Assembly (NCBI RefSeq): GCF_026283925.1
Contig: NZ_JAPDPF010000008.1
Location: forward strand, 202,541 to 266,540
Direction: 5' to 3'
DNA: 64,000 nt
DNA from: Dyella halodurans
GTDB lineage: Bacteria > Pseudomonadota > Gammaproteobacteria > Xanthomonadales > Rhodanobacteraceae
Part shown: positions 1-7,886 of the stretch, in pieces
Layout of the letters: each line of letters starts with the position of its first letter
Numbering within the stretch: position 1 is the stretch's first letter
The notes under the pieces: model-generated
The model's database searches: none
The model's input: only the letters and a program-made list of their open reading frames with translations
What the model was told of the DNA's origin: nothing
Translations under genes and position numbers: made by a program

Positions 1-453
1 CGCCGTCGCCGTGAAGATCCACGAGCCGTCGCTTTGCGCCGGATAGGCGTCATCCCACACATACACCAGCCCGAAGGCGGGCCAGACGCGCCACAGCGCC
101 GTCAGCGCCACCATCAGCGCGCCCGCGAGCAGCAGGGCCGCGCCAAGGCTCGGCGCCTGGTTCAAGCGGAGCATGGGCCAGGCGACCAGCAGAAACACCA
201 GCACCACGTAGCCGGTGAACATCACCAGATAGGCTGCGCCCCGGCGCAGCACGGTGCGGCCAAAATGAGGCTCCGGATCGAAGCCGATGGCATGGCACAC
301 CGCCGCCATGGTCAAGGCGTTGGCGATCAGCAGCGGGATCAATGCAAGCGGGTGTGCGCCGAGCGCGGCAATCGCCGTGGCGATCAGCCCAGGCACGAAC
401 CAGGCGAGTGCTTGCAGCAGCGGGGGCGGGCGACGCGTTTTTGAGTAGGCCAT
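1..453 (-). CDS. Integral membrane protein, C-terminus beyond the window edge
   Basis: The reading frame starts at an ATG at 453-451 and stays open to position 1, so only the first 151 residues are visible. The N-terminus (MAYSKTRRPPPLLQ) is basic and proline-rich. About four hydrophobic segments follow, near residues 15-37, 39-62, 75-98 and 108-135, and then a soluble stretch containing VYVWDDAYPAQSDGSW. The family is not recognised. A polytopic inner-membrane protein is the only supportable statement. The gene lies upstream of nothing else on this strand inside the window. The YcgL gene to its right has the same orientation with a 72-bp gap, so the two could be co-transcribed. Confidence 0.6.
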   Translation of the reverse strand, partial: MAYSKTRRPPPLLQALAWFVPGLIATAIAALGAHPLALIPLLIANALTMAAVCHAIGFDPEPHFGRTVLRRGAAYLVMFTGYVVLVFLLVAWPMLRLNQAPSLGAALLLAGALMVALTALWRVWPAFGLVYVWDDAYPAQSDGSWIFTATA

Positions 454-525
454 GGGCGCGGAGTATAGGAATCGTGACGAGGGCAGACGGTAATCCCGTG
501 TTAACAGCGTCGATCGAAGTGACGT

Positions 526-822
526 TCAACGATCGCGGCTGCGATCCTGCGGTGCGCTCTTGTAGGCGAGATGATTGGCAGCGGCGAGCGTCTGCTGTGG
601 TGGCAGCTGCAAGTGCCAGCCCTGCTCGCGCAAATGTGCCATCACCTGCTGGGCATCTTCCTGGGGAAGCTTGCGCTGGTCGTTGAGCTCGACCTCGAGC
701 ACCAGGCGCAACTCGCCGAGCATCTGGGTGAGCGAATCCGGCAGGGGGCTGAAGTCGTCGCGGCGGCCCAACCACAGGTAGGTATCGGGCTTGCGTTGGC
801 TGGCATAGACAAAACAGTGCAT
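526..822 (-). CDS. YcgL domain-containing protein
   Basis: A small soluble protein of 98 residues from the chosen start. It matches the YcgL family: an N-terminal MHCFVYASQRKPDTYLWL, a central DDFSPLPDSLTQMLG and a conserved GWHLQLPP toward the C-terminus. Family members are compact alpha/beta proteins with no established biochemical role. The start at 822 places the conserved 'M-C-x-V-Y' at the terminus as in relatives; an in-frame ATG four codons upstream (834) adds MGAP and cannot be excluded. Neither start has a clear Shine-Dalgarno sequence. In some relatives ycgL neighbours RNase D, but no such neighbour is visible here. Confidence 0.85.
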   Translation of the reverse strand: MHCFVYASQRKPDTYLWLGRRDDFSPLPDSLTQMLGELRLVLEVELNDQRKLPQEDAQQVMAHLREQGWHLQLPPQQTLAAANHLAYKSAPQDRSRDR

Positions 823-1128
823 AGGGGCACCCATCGGCGCGAATCGTTAAGGAGGGCGCACCGGCATCGGTACGGGCTGCAAGGGTAGCAGTCCGTGGCG
901 TTGACGTCCCTGTCACGGCCTGAACGCCGCGATCTTCGGCCAACGCCCACGAACAGGCGGCATGGGTGGCCATCCCCCAAGAAAGATTGCTGCAACTGCA
1001 CTTGCAAGCCCCGCGGCGAGCCGGCACAGTGCCGGCCGGGGGTGTTAAACGCGCGTATGAAATTAGCGAAATCGTCAATCCTCCCGCTACGACCCGAGCC
1101 AGATCAACAATAAGCAGGAGCAATGCTG
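823..1128. other. Intergenic region upstream of the FadL-type porin gene, with a 17-bp palindrome
   Basis: No coding frame here is convincing. The region contains a perfect inverted repeat at 1020-1036 (GCCGGCAC, one central A, GTGCCGGC). It lies about 90 bp before the porin start and is not followed by a T-run, so it fits an operator or an mRNA stem better than a terminator. Downstream, the AT-richer stretch at about 1045-1080 is the likeliest place for the porin promoter, though no textbook -35/-10 pair stands out. Confidence 0.4.
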
Positions 1129-2568
1129 ATGCAGATGTCTTTCCGTCAATTTTCACGTGCGGGCCGTCCGCTCACGCTTGCTGCGCTGAGCCTGGCCATC
1201 CTGGGGACGCTCGCCGCGCCGCAGCGCGCCGAAGCCAGCGCTTTCCAGTTGCATGAAGACAGCGCCGCCGCCATGGGCCGCGCCTACGCCGGTTCCGCTA
1301 CGGCGGGGGGTGACGTGTCGGTGGTGGCCAATAACCCGGCTGCGATGTCCGACCTGAAGGGTACGTATTTCCAGGCGGACATTACCGCCATCAATTTCGG
1401 CACCACCTTCAGCGGTTCTGCGCATGACGCGCTGGGTCGTCCGATCAGCGGCGGCAACGGCGGCGACGCCGGCACCACCATGCCGGTCCCGGCGATCTTC
1501 TTTGCCACCCAGATCGACGACAAGTGGCACGTCGGCGCCGGCTTCACCGTGCCGTTCGGCTTCCAGACCGAGTACGACCAGAACTGGATCGGCCGCTACA
1601 ACGCCATCAAGTCGCAGTTCACCTCGCTGGATGCCACCTTGTCGGTGTCCTACGACGTGACCGACAACTTTGCGCTGGGCCTGAGCGGCATCGCGCAGCG
1701 GACCTCGGCCGAACTGACCAGCGCCATCAACTACAACGCGGTCGGTCTGGGCCTGGTCAACCAGGCGGCGCTGGCGGGTGCGCTGACCCCGGCTCAGGCG
1801 CAGGCACTGGGCCAGCAGGTCAACACCATCATTCCGCCGGGTTCGGACGGTATCGCCCGCATCAAGGGTGACGACTGGGCCTATGGCTACCAGATCGGCG
1901 CGTACTGGAAGGTCACCTCGAACGACAAGCTGGCCTTCGACTATCGCTCGAAGATCTCGCACACGCTCTCCGGCACGGCCAACTTCACCATGCCGCCGAA
2001 CGTGCAGGCGCTGCTGTCCAGCCCGACCGTAGCTCCGCTGCTGGCCGGTGCCGGCGGCGTGCCGTTCACGCGCACCGAAGGCACCGCGCCGTTCACCACG
2101 CCGGCCACCGCCACCGCCAGTTACTGGCACCAGGAAGAGAAGTGGGGCATCGGTTCCGACGTGTCCTGGACCAAGTGGGACGTGTTCAAGAACCTGACCG
2201 TCAACTACGCCAACCCGGCACAGCCGGCCAGCGTGGAACAGTTCAACTGGAAGAACAGCTGGTACGTGGCGGTCGGTGGCGACTACTACCTCAACGAAAA
2301 GGTCACGCTGCGCGCAGGCTTCGCGGTCGACACCACGCCGACCACGAACAGCACCCGCGACCCGCGCGTGCCCGATGGCACCCGCCAGCTGCTGTCGTTC
2401 GGTATGGGCTACAAGGCCAGCGAGCATTTCGTGCTCAATGCCTCGTACGCGCACATCTTCGTCAACAAGGCGACCATCAACGCGACCAGCTCCACCGGCG
2501 ACGTGCTGACCGGCAGCTCGGACGACTACGGCAACCTGCTGAGCTTCTCGGCCCAGTACAAGTTCTGA
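1129..2568 (+). CDS. Outer-membrane protein transport protein, FadL/OmpP1/TodX family
   Basis: A 479-residue beta-barrel for passage of long-chain fatty acids or other hydrophobic compounds across the outer membrane. A signal peptide ends near AEA (34-36), and the mature protein opens with SAFQLHEDSAAAMGRAYAG, the hatch-domain signature of FadL. The conserved NPA motif (VANNPAAM) is at about 68-73. The C-terminus LLSFSAQYKF has the terminal aromatic residue of an outer-membrane barrel. Three in-frame ATGs (1123, 1129, 1135) compete; the AGGAG at 1116-1120 is 8 nt from 1129, the best spacing. The gene is monocistronic, closed by a strong terminator, and converges with the aldehyde dehydrogenase operon. 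Substrate specificity cannot be read from the sequence. Confidence 0.9.
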   Translation: MQMSFRQFSRAGRPLTLAALSLAILGTLAAPQRAEASAFQLHEDSAAAMGRAYAGSATAGGDVSVVANNPAAMSDLKGTYFQADITAINFGTTFSGSAHDALGRPISGGNGGDAGTTMPVPAIFFATQIDDKWHVGAGFTVPFGFQTEYDQNWIGRYNAIKSQFTSLDATLSVSYDVTDNFALGLSGIAQRTSAELTSAINYNAVGLGLVNQAALAGALTPAQAQALGQQVNTIIPPGSDGIARIKGDDWAYGYQIGAYWKVTSNDKLAFDYRSKISHTLSGTANFTMPPNVQALLSSPTVAPLLAGAGGVPFTRTEGTAPFTTPATATASYWHQEEKWGIGSDVSWTKWDVFKNLTVNYANPAQPASVEQFNWKNSWYVAVGGDYYLNEKVTLRAGFAVDTTPTTNSTRDPRVPDGTRQLLSFGMGYKASEHFVLNASYAHIFVNKATINATSSTGDVLTGSSDDYGNLLSFSAQYKF

Positions 2569-2602
2569 TTCGCCGAACACCGCGAGTCACGAACGGTTCC
2601 AC

Positions 2603-2638
2603 AAAAAAACCTCCCCGCCTTGGCGGGGAGGTTTTTTT
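2603..2638 (+). terminator. Rho-independent terminator after the FadL-type gene
   Basis: A perfect 17-bp inverted repeat (2603-2619 with 2622-2638) around a TT loop has a GC core CCTCCCCGCC flanked by A7 and T7. The symmetry of the A and T runs means it could act in both directions, which suits its place between convergent genes. Confidence 0.95.
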
Positions 2639-2671
2639 ATGGGGATCGTGCCAACCCGACGCGCCCTTTTT

Positions 2672-2746
2672 TGTAGGAGCGCACCCTGTGCGCGAACACC
2701 CTACGTAGCGGTGACGCCGTGGTCGCGCACAGGGTGCGCTCCTACA
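2672..2746. repeat. REP-like palindromic repeat, copy 1
   Basis: Two 24-bp arms (2672-2695 and 2723-2746) are exact reverse complements; each carries the core GAGCGCACCCTGTGCGC or its complement. The 27-bp centre includes GTAGCGGTGACGCCGTGG. The same arms and part of the centre recur at 21700-21846. Dispersed 'GTAGGAGCGCACCCTGTGCG' repeats are common between genes in Xanthomonadales and Pseudomonas relatives. This copy lies between convergent genes, downstream of a terminator. Confidence 0.85.
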
Positions 2747-2768
2747 TCGAAAAAACGCGGGCCGTCGG

Positions 2769-4181
2769 TCAGCCGTGGCGAAGCAGCAGCGCGAGCATGC
2801 GACGGAAGCGTGCGCCGTAAGGCGGACTGAGCATGCCGGTGCCATTGATGCGCGACTGGTGGAATACCGGCTTCATGTGCGAGAACGTGCGGAAACCGGC
2901 TTCGCCGTGATAACCGCCCATGCCGGAAGGGCCCACGCCACCAAACGGCATGCCATGCTGCGCAATGTGGTAGATCGTGTCGTTGACGGTGACGCCACCC
3001 GCATGGGTGCGTGACAGCACGCGGTCGATGCTGGCGCGGTCCTGTTCGAACAGATACAAGGCCAGCGGCTGCGGATGCGCAGCGACGTACGCAATCGCCT
3101 CGTCCAGCGTGTCATAGGGCAGCAGCGGCAGCAGCGGGCCGAAGATCTCGTCCTGCATCACGGCCATGCTGTCGTTCACGCCCGTCAGTATCACCGGCGG
3201 CATCAGCCGACGCGAAACGTCTTCCTGCGCCTCGCTGAGTGGCTCCAGGCGCGCGCCGGCGGCCACGGCATCGTCGCGCAGCTTGGCCAGGCGCGCGTAC
3301 TGGCGGTCGGTGATCACGGTGGCGTATTGCCCCAGCGTGTCCAGCGAGGGATACAGCCGTGCCGCTGCCGCGCGGGCGGCGTCGACAAATTCGGCGACCC
3401 TTGCACGCGGAACCAGCAGATAGTCGGGCGCAATGCAGGTCTGCCCGGCATTCACCAGCTTGCCGGCCACGATGCGCTCGGCAGCGTGCGCCAGCCGCGC
3501 CGTCGGACCGACGATGGCTGGTGACTTGCCCCCCAGTTCCAGCGTCACCGGGGTGAGATTGGCGGCCGCGGCGCGCATCACGTGGTAACCGACCGCGGTC
3601 GAGCCGGTGAACAGCAGGTGGTCGAACGGCAAGGCCGTGAAGGCCTGGGCAACGTCCGCGTCGCCGGTGATCACCACCACGTCGTCGGGCGTGAAGTAGC
3701 GCGCCACCTGCTCGGCGAACAGCGCCGAGAAACGTGGCGTGTACTCGCTCATCTTCAGCATCACGCGGTTGCCCGCGGTGAGCGCGTCGATCAGCGGGCC
3801 GACGGCGAGGAAGATCGGGTAGTTCCACGGCACGATGATGCCGACCACGCCGCGTGGCTGTGGCAGCTGCGAAATGCTTGCAGGCAGGAACACCATGTTG
3901 GCGAGCCCGCGCCGCGGCCGCATCCAGCGGCGGCCCCGGCGCAGCGAGTGCCGCAGGTTGGACAGGCTCGGGTAGATCTCCAGCAGTTCGGTCTCCTCGA
4001 CCGGGCGATGGCCGAAGTCAGCGCTGATGGCCTTGGCAAAGGCATCGCGCTGTTCGGTCAACATCTTCTCCAACGCCCGCAGGCGGGCGGCGCGCACCGG
4101 CCACGCAGGCATCGGGTCCTGCGCCTGCGCGTTGCGCAGGCGCAGGAAAGTGGCGTTGAGAGACTGGCTGGTTTCGGTCAT
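2769..4181 (-). CDS. Coniferyl-aldehyde-type NAD(P)-dependent aldehyde dehydrogenase
   Basis: A 470-residue aldehyde dehydrogenase superfamily enzyme oxidising an aldehyde to the acid. It shows PWNYPIFLAVGPLIDALTAG (substrate tunnel and cofactor region, about 118-137), FTGSTAVG (about 191-198), the general base in ELGGKSP (Glu215) and the nucleophile in GQTCIAPDY (Cys249). The short length, the GQTCIAPDY motif and a C-terminus lacking the usual oligomerisation tail fit the coniferyl/fatty aldehyde dehydrogenase subgroup. It is the last gene of a minus-strand unit, starting 6 bp after the stop of the TonB receptor gene, which implies co-expression. No membrane anchor is evident, so it should act in the cytoplasm. 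The actual aldehyde is unknown. Confidence 0.9.
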   Translation of the reverse strand: MTETSQSLNATFLRLRNAQAQDPMPAWPVRAARLRALEKMLTEQRDAFAKAISADFGHRPVEETELLEIYPSLSNLRHSLRRGRRWMRPRRGLANMVFLPASISQLPQPRGVVGIIVPWNYPIFLAVGPLIDALTAGNRVMLKMSEYTPRFSALFAEQVARYFTPDDVVVITGDADVAQAFTALPFDHLLFTGSTAVGYHVMRAAAANLTPVTLELGGKSPAIVGPTARLAHAAERIVAGKLVNAGQTCIAPDYLLVPRARVAEFVDAARAAAARLYPSLDTLGQYATVITDRQYARLAKLRDDAVAAGARLEPLSEAQEDVSRRLMPPVILTGVNDSMAVMQDEIFGPLLPLLPYDTLDEAIAYVAAHPQPLALYLFEQDRASIDRVLSRTHAGGVTVNDTIYHIAQHGMPFGGVGPSGMGGYHGEAGFRTFSHMKPVFHQSRINGTGMLSPPYGARFRRMLALLLRHG

Positions 4182-4187
4182 GTCGGA

Positions 4188-6668
4188 TCAGAACTTGGCA
4201 TGCAATTCGACGCCGTACACGCGTGGCGGCGAAATGCTGGCGAACGGCGTGCCGAACACGCTGGTGCTGATGTTGTTCACGCCGGTCACGTACCGTTTGT
4301 TGAAGATATTGGTGCCATACAGTGCCACACCCCAGCGATCGCCGGCTGCGCTCCAGCCCAGGCGCGCGTCAGTGCGCTGCTGGCTGGTGCCGATCTGGAA
4401 GTTCGGGCTGATATTGCACGAGCCCTGCACCTGCGAATCGGAATTGCAGCGCGCCTTGCCACGATAGGCCTGCGACAGGTCGAACTCCACATCGCCGTTC
4501 GCTACATGATGCCATGTATAGGCCAGCGAGGCGGCGGCAGAGAACTTCGGCGTGCCGGTCGGCTGGCCGTCCAGGTTGGTGCCATCGGGCGCCGTCGCAT
4601 TGCGATACGTGTCATCGATATAGGCGCCGTTGAAGCTGATGCGGAAGCTTTCGATCGGTCGCCACTGGGCTTCGAGCTCCAGGCCCTTCGCTTCCTGGTT
4701 GCTGCTGTTGACGATATAGACCGGCACGGCCGAACCGGCGCTGTTCGGGTCCAGCGCCAGCGACTGCAGGTTGTTGTAGCGGTAGTAGTACATCGAGGCA
4801 TTCAGCAGCAGGTTCTGATCAGGGAACAGGCTCTTGATGCCGGCCTCGTAGTTCGTCACCGTTTCCGGTGCGAAGGTCGAGCCGACTTCCACGCTGTTGT
4901 AGCCGCCCGCCTTGTAGCCGCGCGTCACCGACACATAGCCCATGACATCGGGCGTGAACTTGTAGTCGGCCACCACGCGGGGGCTGAAATTGTTCCAGGT
5001 ATTGTGGGCCGATACCGGCACGCCCACAAAGTTCGGGAAGATCACATTGCCGCCGAACGCGGCCAGCGCCATCTGCGCCTGCGGCGGCAGCAGCTGGGTG
5101 ATGCCCAGCCCGTTGAGCCCGGCAATCACGCCGTCGAACGCGGGTGCGCTGCGCGGCATGTTGTACCAGCTGAAGTCCTTCTCATCACGCGTATAGCGCA
5201 GGCCGGTGGTGATGTTGAACTTGTCGTTGACATGCCAGATCACGTCGCCGAACGCCGCATACGCCTTGAAGTTGCCGTCGTTGCTGATGGCTTCGTGCCA
5301 GGGATAACCAAGCAGTGAGAACGGCAGGCCCATCGCGGCCAGCCCATTGGTGATGTCGGTCAGCGGCGTACCGACGCCAAGGACATTCTGCGCCAGCGTG
5401 TCGAGGCTGCTCGTATTGGTATTGGTCTGGCTCTGCTGGCGTGCCTGTTCCTGGTAGTAGCTGACGCCGCTCACCCAGTCCATCAGGTCGTTGTTGCCGG
5501 TGAGCTTGAACTCCTGATACCAGCTGTTGTTGTGTTCGACATTGGTCGTGTCGAGGTAGGTGACGACGTGGTTGGTGCCGTCGTAGTCGCCGCGATTGAA
5601 GGTGTCGAAGCCGCGCCAGGCCGTGGTCGAGACCAGGCTGCCCCAGCTGAAGGAATGATCGATCGACAGCGTGGCACCGTCGAATCGGCGCGTTTCCGCC
5701 GCGCCAATCGCGTCGTTGTAGAGCGGCGCGTGCAGCGGGTTGAGATAGGTGGTCGGATCGGCCGGGAACGGCGCGCGCTGGTTCGTGTCATTGGACAGCG
5801 GAATCAGGCCGATGGCGGGTTCCGGCGCCTGGTTCAGCTTTTCGTGATCCCACGACAGCAGCACACGGGTATCGTCGGTGATGTTCCAGCGATACACCGC
5901 GCGGGTGCCCCACTGGTTCGCACCGCCGTATTCCTTGCCGGTGGCGGCATCCTTGATCCAGCCGTCGCTCTGGTTGTCCAGCACGCTCAGGCGCAGCGCC
6001 ATGTCCTTGTTGATCGGGATATTGAGCAAGGCGTCGGCATAGCGCTGGCCCTCGTTGCCGATGCGCACGCGCGCGTCACCCTCGAACTTGTCGGTGGGCT
6101 CGTTGGTGACGATGGAGATCGCGCCGCCGGCGGCATTGCGGCCAAACAGCGTGCCCTGCGGACCCTTCAGCACTTCGATGCGCGCGATGTCGTTGAACGC
6201 CAGCAAGGCGCCACCCGAACGCGCCGCATAGACGCCGTCGACGTAGACGCCGACGGCGGATTCGGTGCCGACACCAAAGTTGGAGGTGCTGATACCGCGC
6301 AATTCATACGTGGGCTGGGTTGGCTGGCTGGCGTCGACGACCAGGCCCGGCACGAAGATATCCATCTTGCTGAGGTCGGTCGCCGCCAGCGTATCGATCT
6401 GCTTGGCGGTGACGATCTGCAGCGCAATCGGCACCGACTGCACTTCCTGGGTGCGGCTCTGCGCCGTCACGGTGACGTTGCCGAGCAGCTTCGCCCTGTC
6501 CGGGTTCGCGGCGGTGCTGCTCGCACCTGCGCTTGATGTGTCCGGTGGTGTCTGCTGCGTCTGATCGTCAGCGAACGCGACGGCGGCATGGCTGCCGAGC
6601 AGACATACCGTGCCACCGAACAGCAGGCGGCGCAGGCAAACGGACAGCGGACGTGGACGCATGGTCAT
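4188..6668 (-). CDS. TonB-dependent receptor in the diheme/beta-helix/ALDH gene unit
   Basis: An 826-residue outer-membrane TonB-dependent transporter. A signal peptide (about residues 1-33, ending AFA) is followed by a linker rich in Ser, Thr and Ala. A TonB-box/plug start (NVTVTAQSRTQEVQSVPIAL) leads into a plug domain containing ELRGIST and the motif IEVLKGPQGTLFGRNAAGGA. A barrel of about 650 residues ends GVELHAKF. The plug resembles receptors in sphingomonad and Caulobacter-like expansions rather than classic siderophore receptors. ATG 6668 was preferred over GTG 6671; a GGGGAG at 6678-6683 serves either. No Fur-like site is seen upstream. Position between the diheme lipoprotein and the aldehyde dehydrogenase suggests import of the compound that those proteins process. 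Confidence 0.88.
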   Translation of the reverse strand: MTMRPRPLSVCLRRLLFGGTVCLLGSHAAVAFADDQTQQTPPDTSSAGASSTAANPDRAKLLGNVTVTAQSRTQEVQSVPIALQIVTAKQIDTLAATDLSKMDIFVPGLVVDASQPTQPTYELRGISTSNFGVGTESAVGVYVDGVYAARSGGALLAFNDIARIEVLKGPQGTLFGRNAAGGAISIVTNEPTDKFEGDARVRIGNEGQRYADALLNIPINKDMALRLSVLDNQSDGWIKDAATGKEYGGANQWGTRAVYRWNITDDTRVLLSWDHEKLNQAPEPAIGLIPLSNDTNQRAPFPADPTTYLNPLHAPLYNDAIGAAETRRFDGATLSIDHSFSWGSLVSTTAWRGFDTFNRGDYDGTNHVVTYLDTTNVEHNNSWYQEFKLTGNNDLMDWVSGVSYYQEQARQQSQTNTNTSSLDTLAQNVLGVGTPLTDITNGLAAMGLPFSLLGYPWHEAISNDGNFKAYAAFGDVIWHVNDKFNITTGLRYTRDEKDFSWYNMPRSAPAFDGVIAGLNGLGITQLLPPQAQMALAAFGGNVIFPNFVGVPVSAHNTWNNFSPRVVADYKFTPDVMGYVSVTRGYKAGGYNSVEVGSTFAPETVTNYEAGIKSLFPDQNLLLNASMYYYRYNNLQSLALDPNSAGSAVPVYIVNSSNQEAKGLELEAQWRPIESFRISFNGAYIDDTYRNATAPDGTNLDGQPTGTPKFSAAASLAYTWHHVANGDVEFDLSQAYRGKARCNSDSQVQGSCNISPNFQIGTSQQRTDARLGWSAAGDRWGVALYGTNIFNKRYVTGVNNISTSVFGTPFASISPPRVYGVELHAKF

Positions 6669-6696
6669 CACCGGTTTCTCCCCTTTGTATATGTAG

Positions 6697-6719
6697 AGCC
6701 GCGGTTTCAGCCCGCGGCT
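6697..6719 (-). other. Intercistronic hairpin between the diheme lipoprotein and TonB receptor genes
   Basis: A perfect 8-bp stem (AGCCGCGG with CCGCGGCT) around a 7-nt loop lies in the 61-bp gap. On the transcribed minus strand no T-run follows, so it is more likely a message-stabilising or processing stem than a terminator. It does not argue against an operon. Confidence 0.6.
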
Positions 6720-6729
6720 TGCAGAGCAT

Positions 6730-7875
6730 TCAATGAATCGCGACGCAGCCCCCCGACTGCGCCGCGATCCATGCCTTGATCAGTGCAACGCCCTCACGGT
6801 GCACTGTGCTTCTCCCCAACTCGGGCATCATCACGCCAGGATCGGCCGAGTCCATGCGATACGGCAGGATGGAGTCGTTCGGAACGCCTGGCACGATGTC
6901 GAACATATGATCACCCGTGCCGCGACCGGCCGCGACGGGCGGCTTGCAGATGCCCAGGTGACGGTCTTCGGGTGCGCTCACGTCCAGCGTCAGCGCAGTC
7001 GTATTGGCCGCGCCCTTCGGATTGTGGCAGTGCCCGCAGTTGATATCGAGATAGGCACGCGCACGCGCGTCGAGCGACGCATGCGTGTCCATCCAGTTCG
7101 CGTTGCGCGGCGCTTCCGCCGGTGCTGGCGCGCCGGTGAGATAGCCCACCTTCATGAGATGGGCGAGCTGGTTTTCCTCACCGCCCGCGTAGTGATAGTC
7201 GCGGTTGAGATGGCGCGCCTTGGGTCCGATCGGATGGATCTTGCGCGTGACCCAGTCCTGCGCGTGGCAGCTGGAGCACTGGCTCTCGTCGGGCACCACA
7301 TAGTTGAAGTCTTCGCGCTCGCCGGCATCGGCGACCAGGGTCAACGGAATCACCGCGCCGGTACGCGCCAGTTCGGCGTCGCTCTGGTCATCCTTCCACA
7401 CATACGGGATGGCCGCCCAGCCCGCTTCGCGATGCACCAGGACGCGCGTCTCGACCAGGTGCACGTTGGCCAGGTCGAGGCCTTGTCCGGCGAAATCGCG
7501 CGAGCTGTCGTAGGTGCGCGCGACGTCGCTGAACTTCCCGTCCGCCGTCTTCGGGTAATAGAAGGTCTTGCTGATGATGGTACCGACCGGGAAGTCGAAC
7601 GTATCGGTGGCGTCGTACTTGGCGGCGACGCCCTTGGGCATCCAGATCGTGCGCAGCTTGTGCGCGTAGTCGGTGAACAGCGGCGTGTTGAGGTCGTACG
7701 GCACCACGCCTTCGTTGAGCACGAGCTTGCCGCCGCGCACTTCCACGACATGCCAGTCGCTCAGCTTCGGTGGACGGCCCTCCGCCTGGAAGGCCACCGG
7801 ATCCAGGCCACGGTGGCAAGCACTCACCAGCAGCAACGCCAGCAACAGGCCGGCACGCAAACAATACTTCATCAT
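6730..7875 (-). CDS. SO2930-family diheme c-type cytochrome lipoprotein (TIGR03806-like)
   Basis: A 381-residue exported protein. It starts MMKYCLRAGLLLALLLVSAC, a lipoprotein signal with the lipobox cysteine at residue 20. Two covalent heme-binding motifs are visible, CSSCH at 200-204 and CGHCH at 280-284, so a diheme cytochrome c is predicted. The N-terminal half (about 35-195) is a heme-free domain. The family is known as the constant partner of a parallel beta-helix protein, and that partner is encoded immediately upstream here. Function is unknown; periplasmic electron transfer during oxidation of a substrate is a reasonable inference. The start at 7875 lies 11 bp after the upstream stop, with GAGG overlapping that stop, which indicates translational coupling. 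Confidence 0.87.
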   Translation of the reverse strand: MMKYCLRAGLLLALLLVSACHRGLDPVAFQAEGRPPKLSDWHVVEVRGGKLVLNEGVVPYDLNTPLFTDYAHKLRTIWMPKGVAAKYDATDTFDFPVGTIISKTFYYPKTADGKFSDVARTYDSSRDFAGQGLDLANVHLVETRVLVHREAGWAAIPYVWKDDQSDAELARTGAVIPLTLVADAGEREDFNYVVPDESQCSSCHAQDWVTRKIHPIGPKARHLNRDYHYAGGEENQLAHLMKVGYLTGAPAPAEAPRNANWMDTHASLDARARAYLDINCGHCHNPKGAANTTALTLDVSAPEDRHLGICKPPVAAGRGTGDHMFDIVPGVPNDSILPYRMDSADPGVMMPELGRSTVHREGVALIKAWIAAQSGGCVAIH

Positions 7876-7886
7876 CGACGACTGCC

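Noticed and set aside
50..1156. A 368-residue minus-strand frame spanning the membrane protein, ycgL and the FadL upstream region
   Set aside because: It runs out of frame through two better-supported genes, has a composition of low-complexity Arg/Ala/Pro typical of a GC-rich shadow, and shows no domain.
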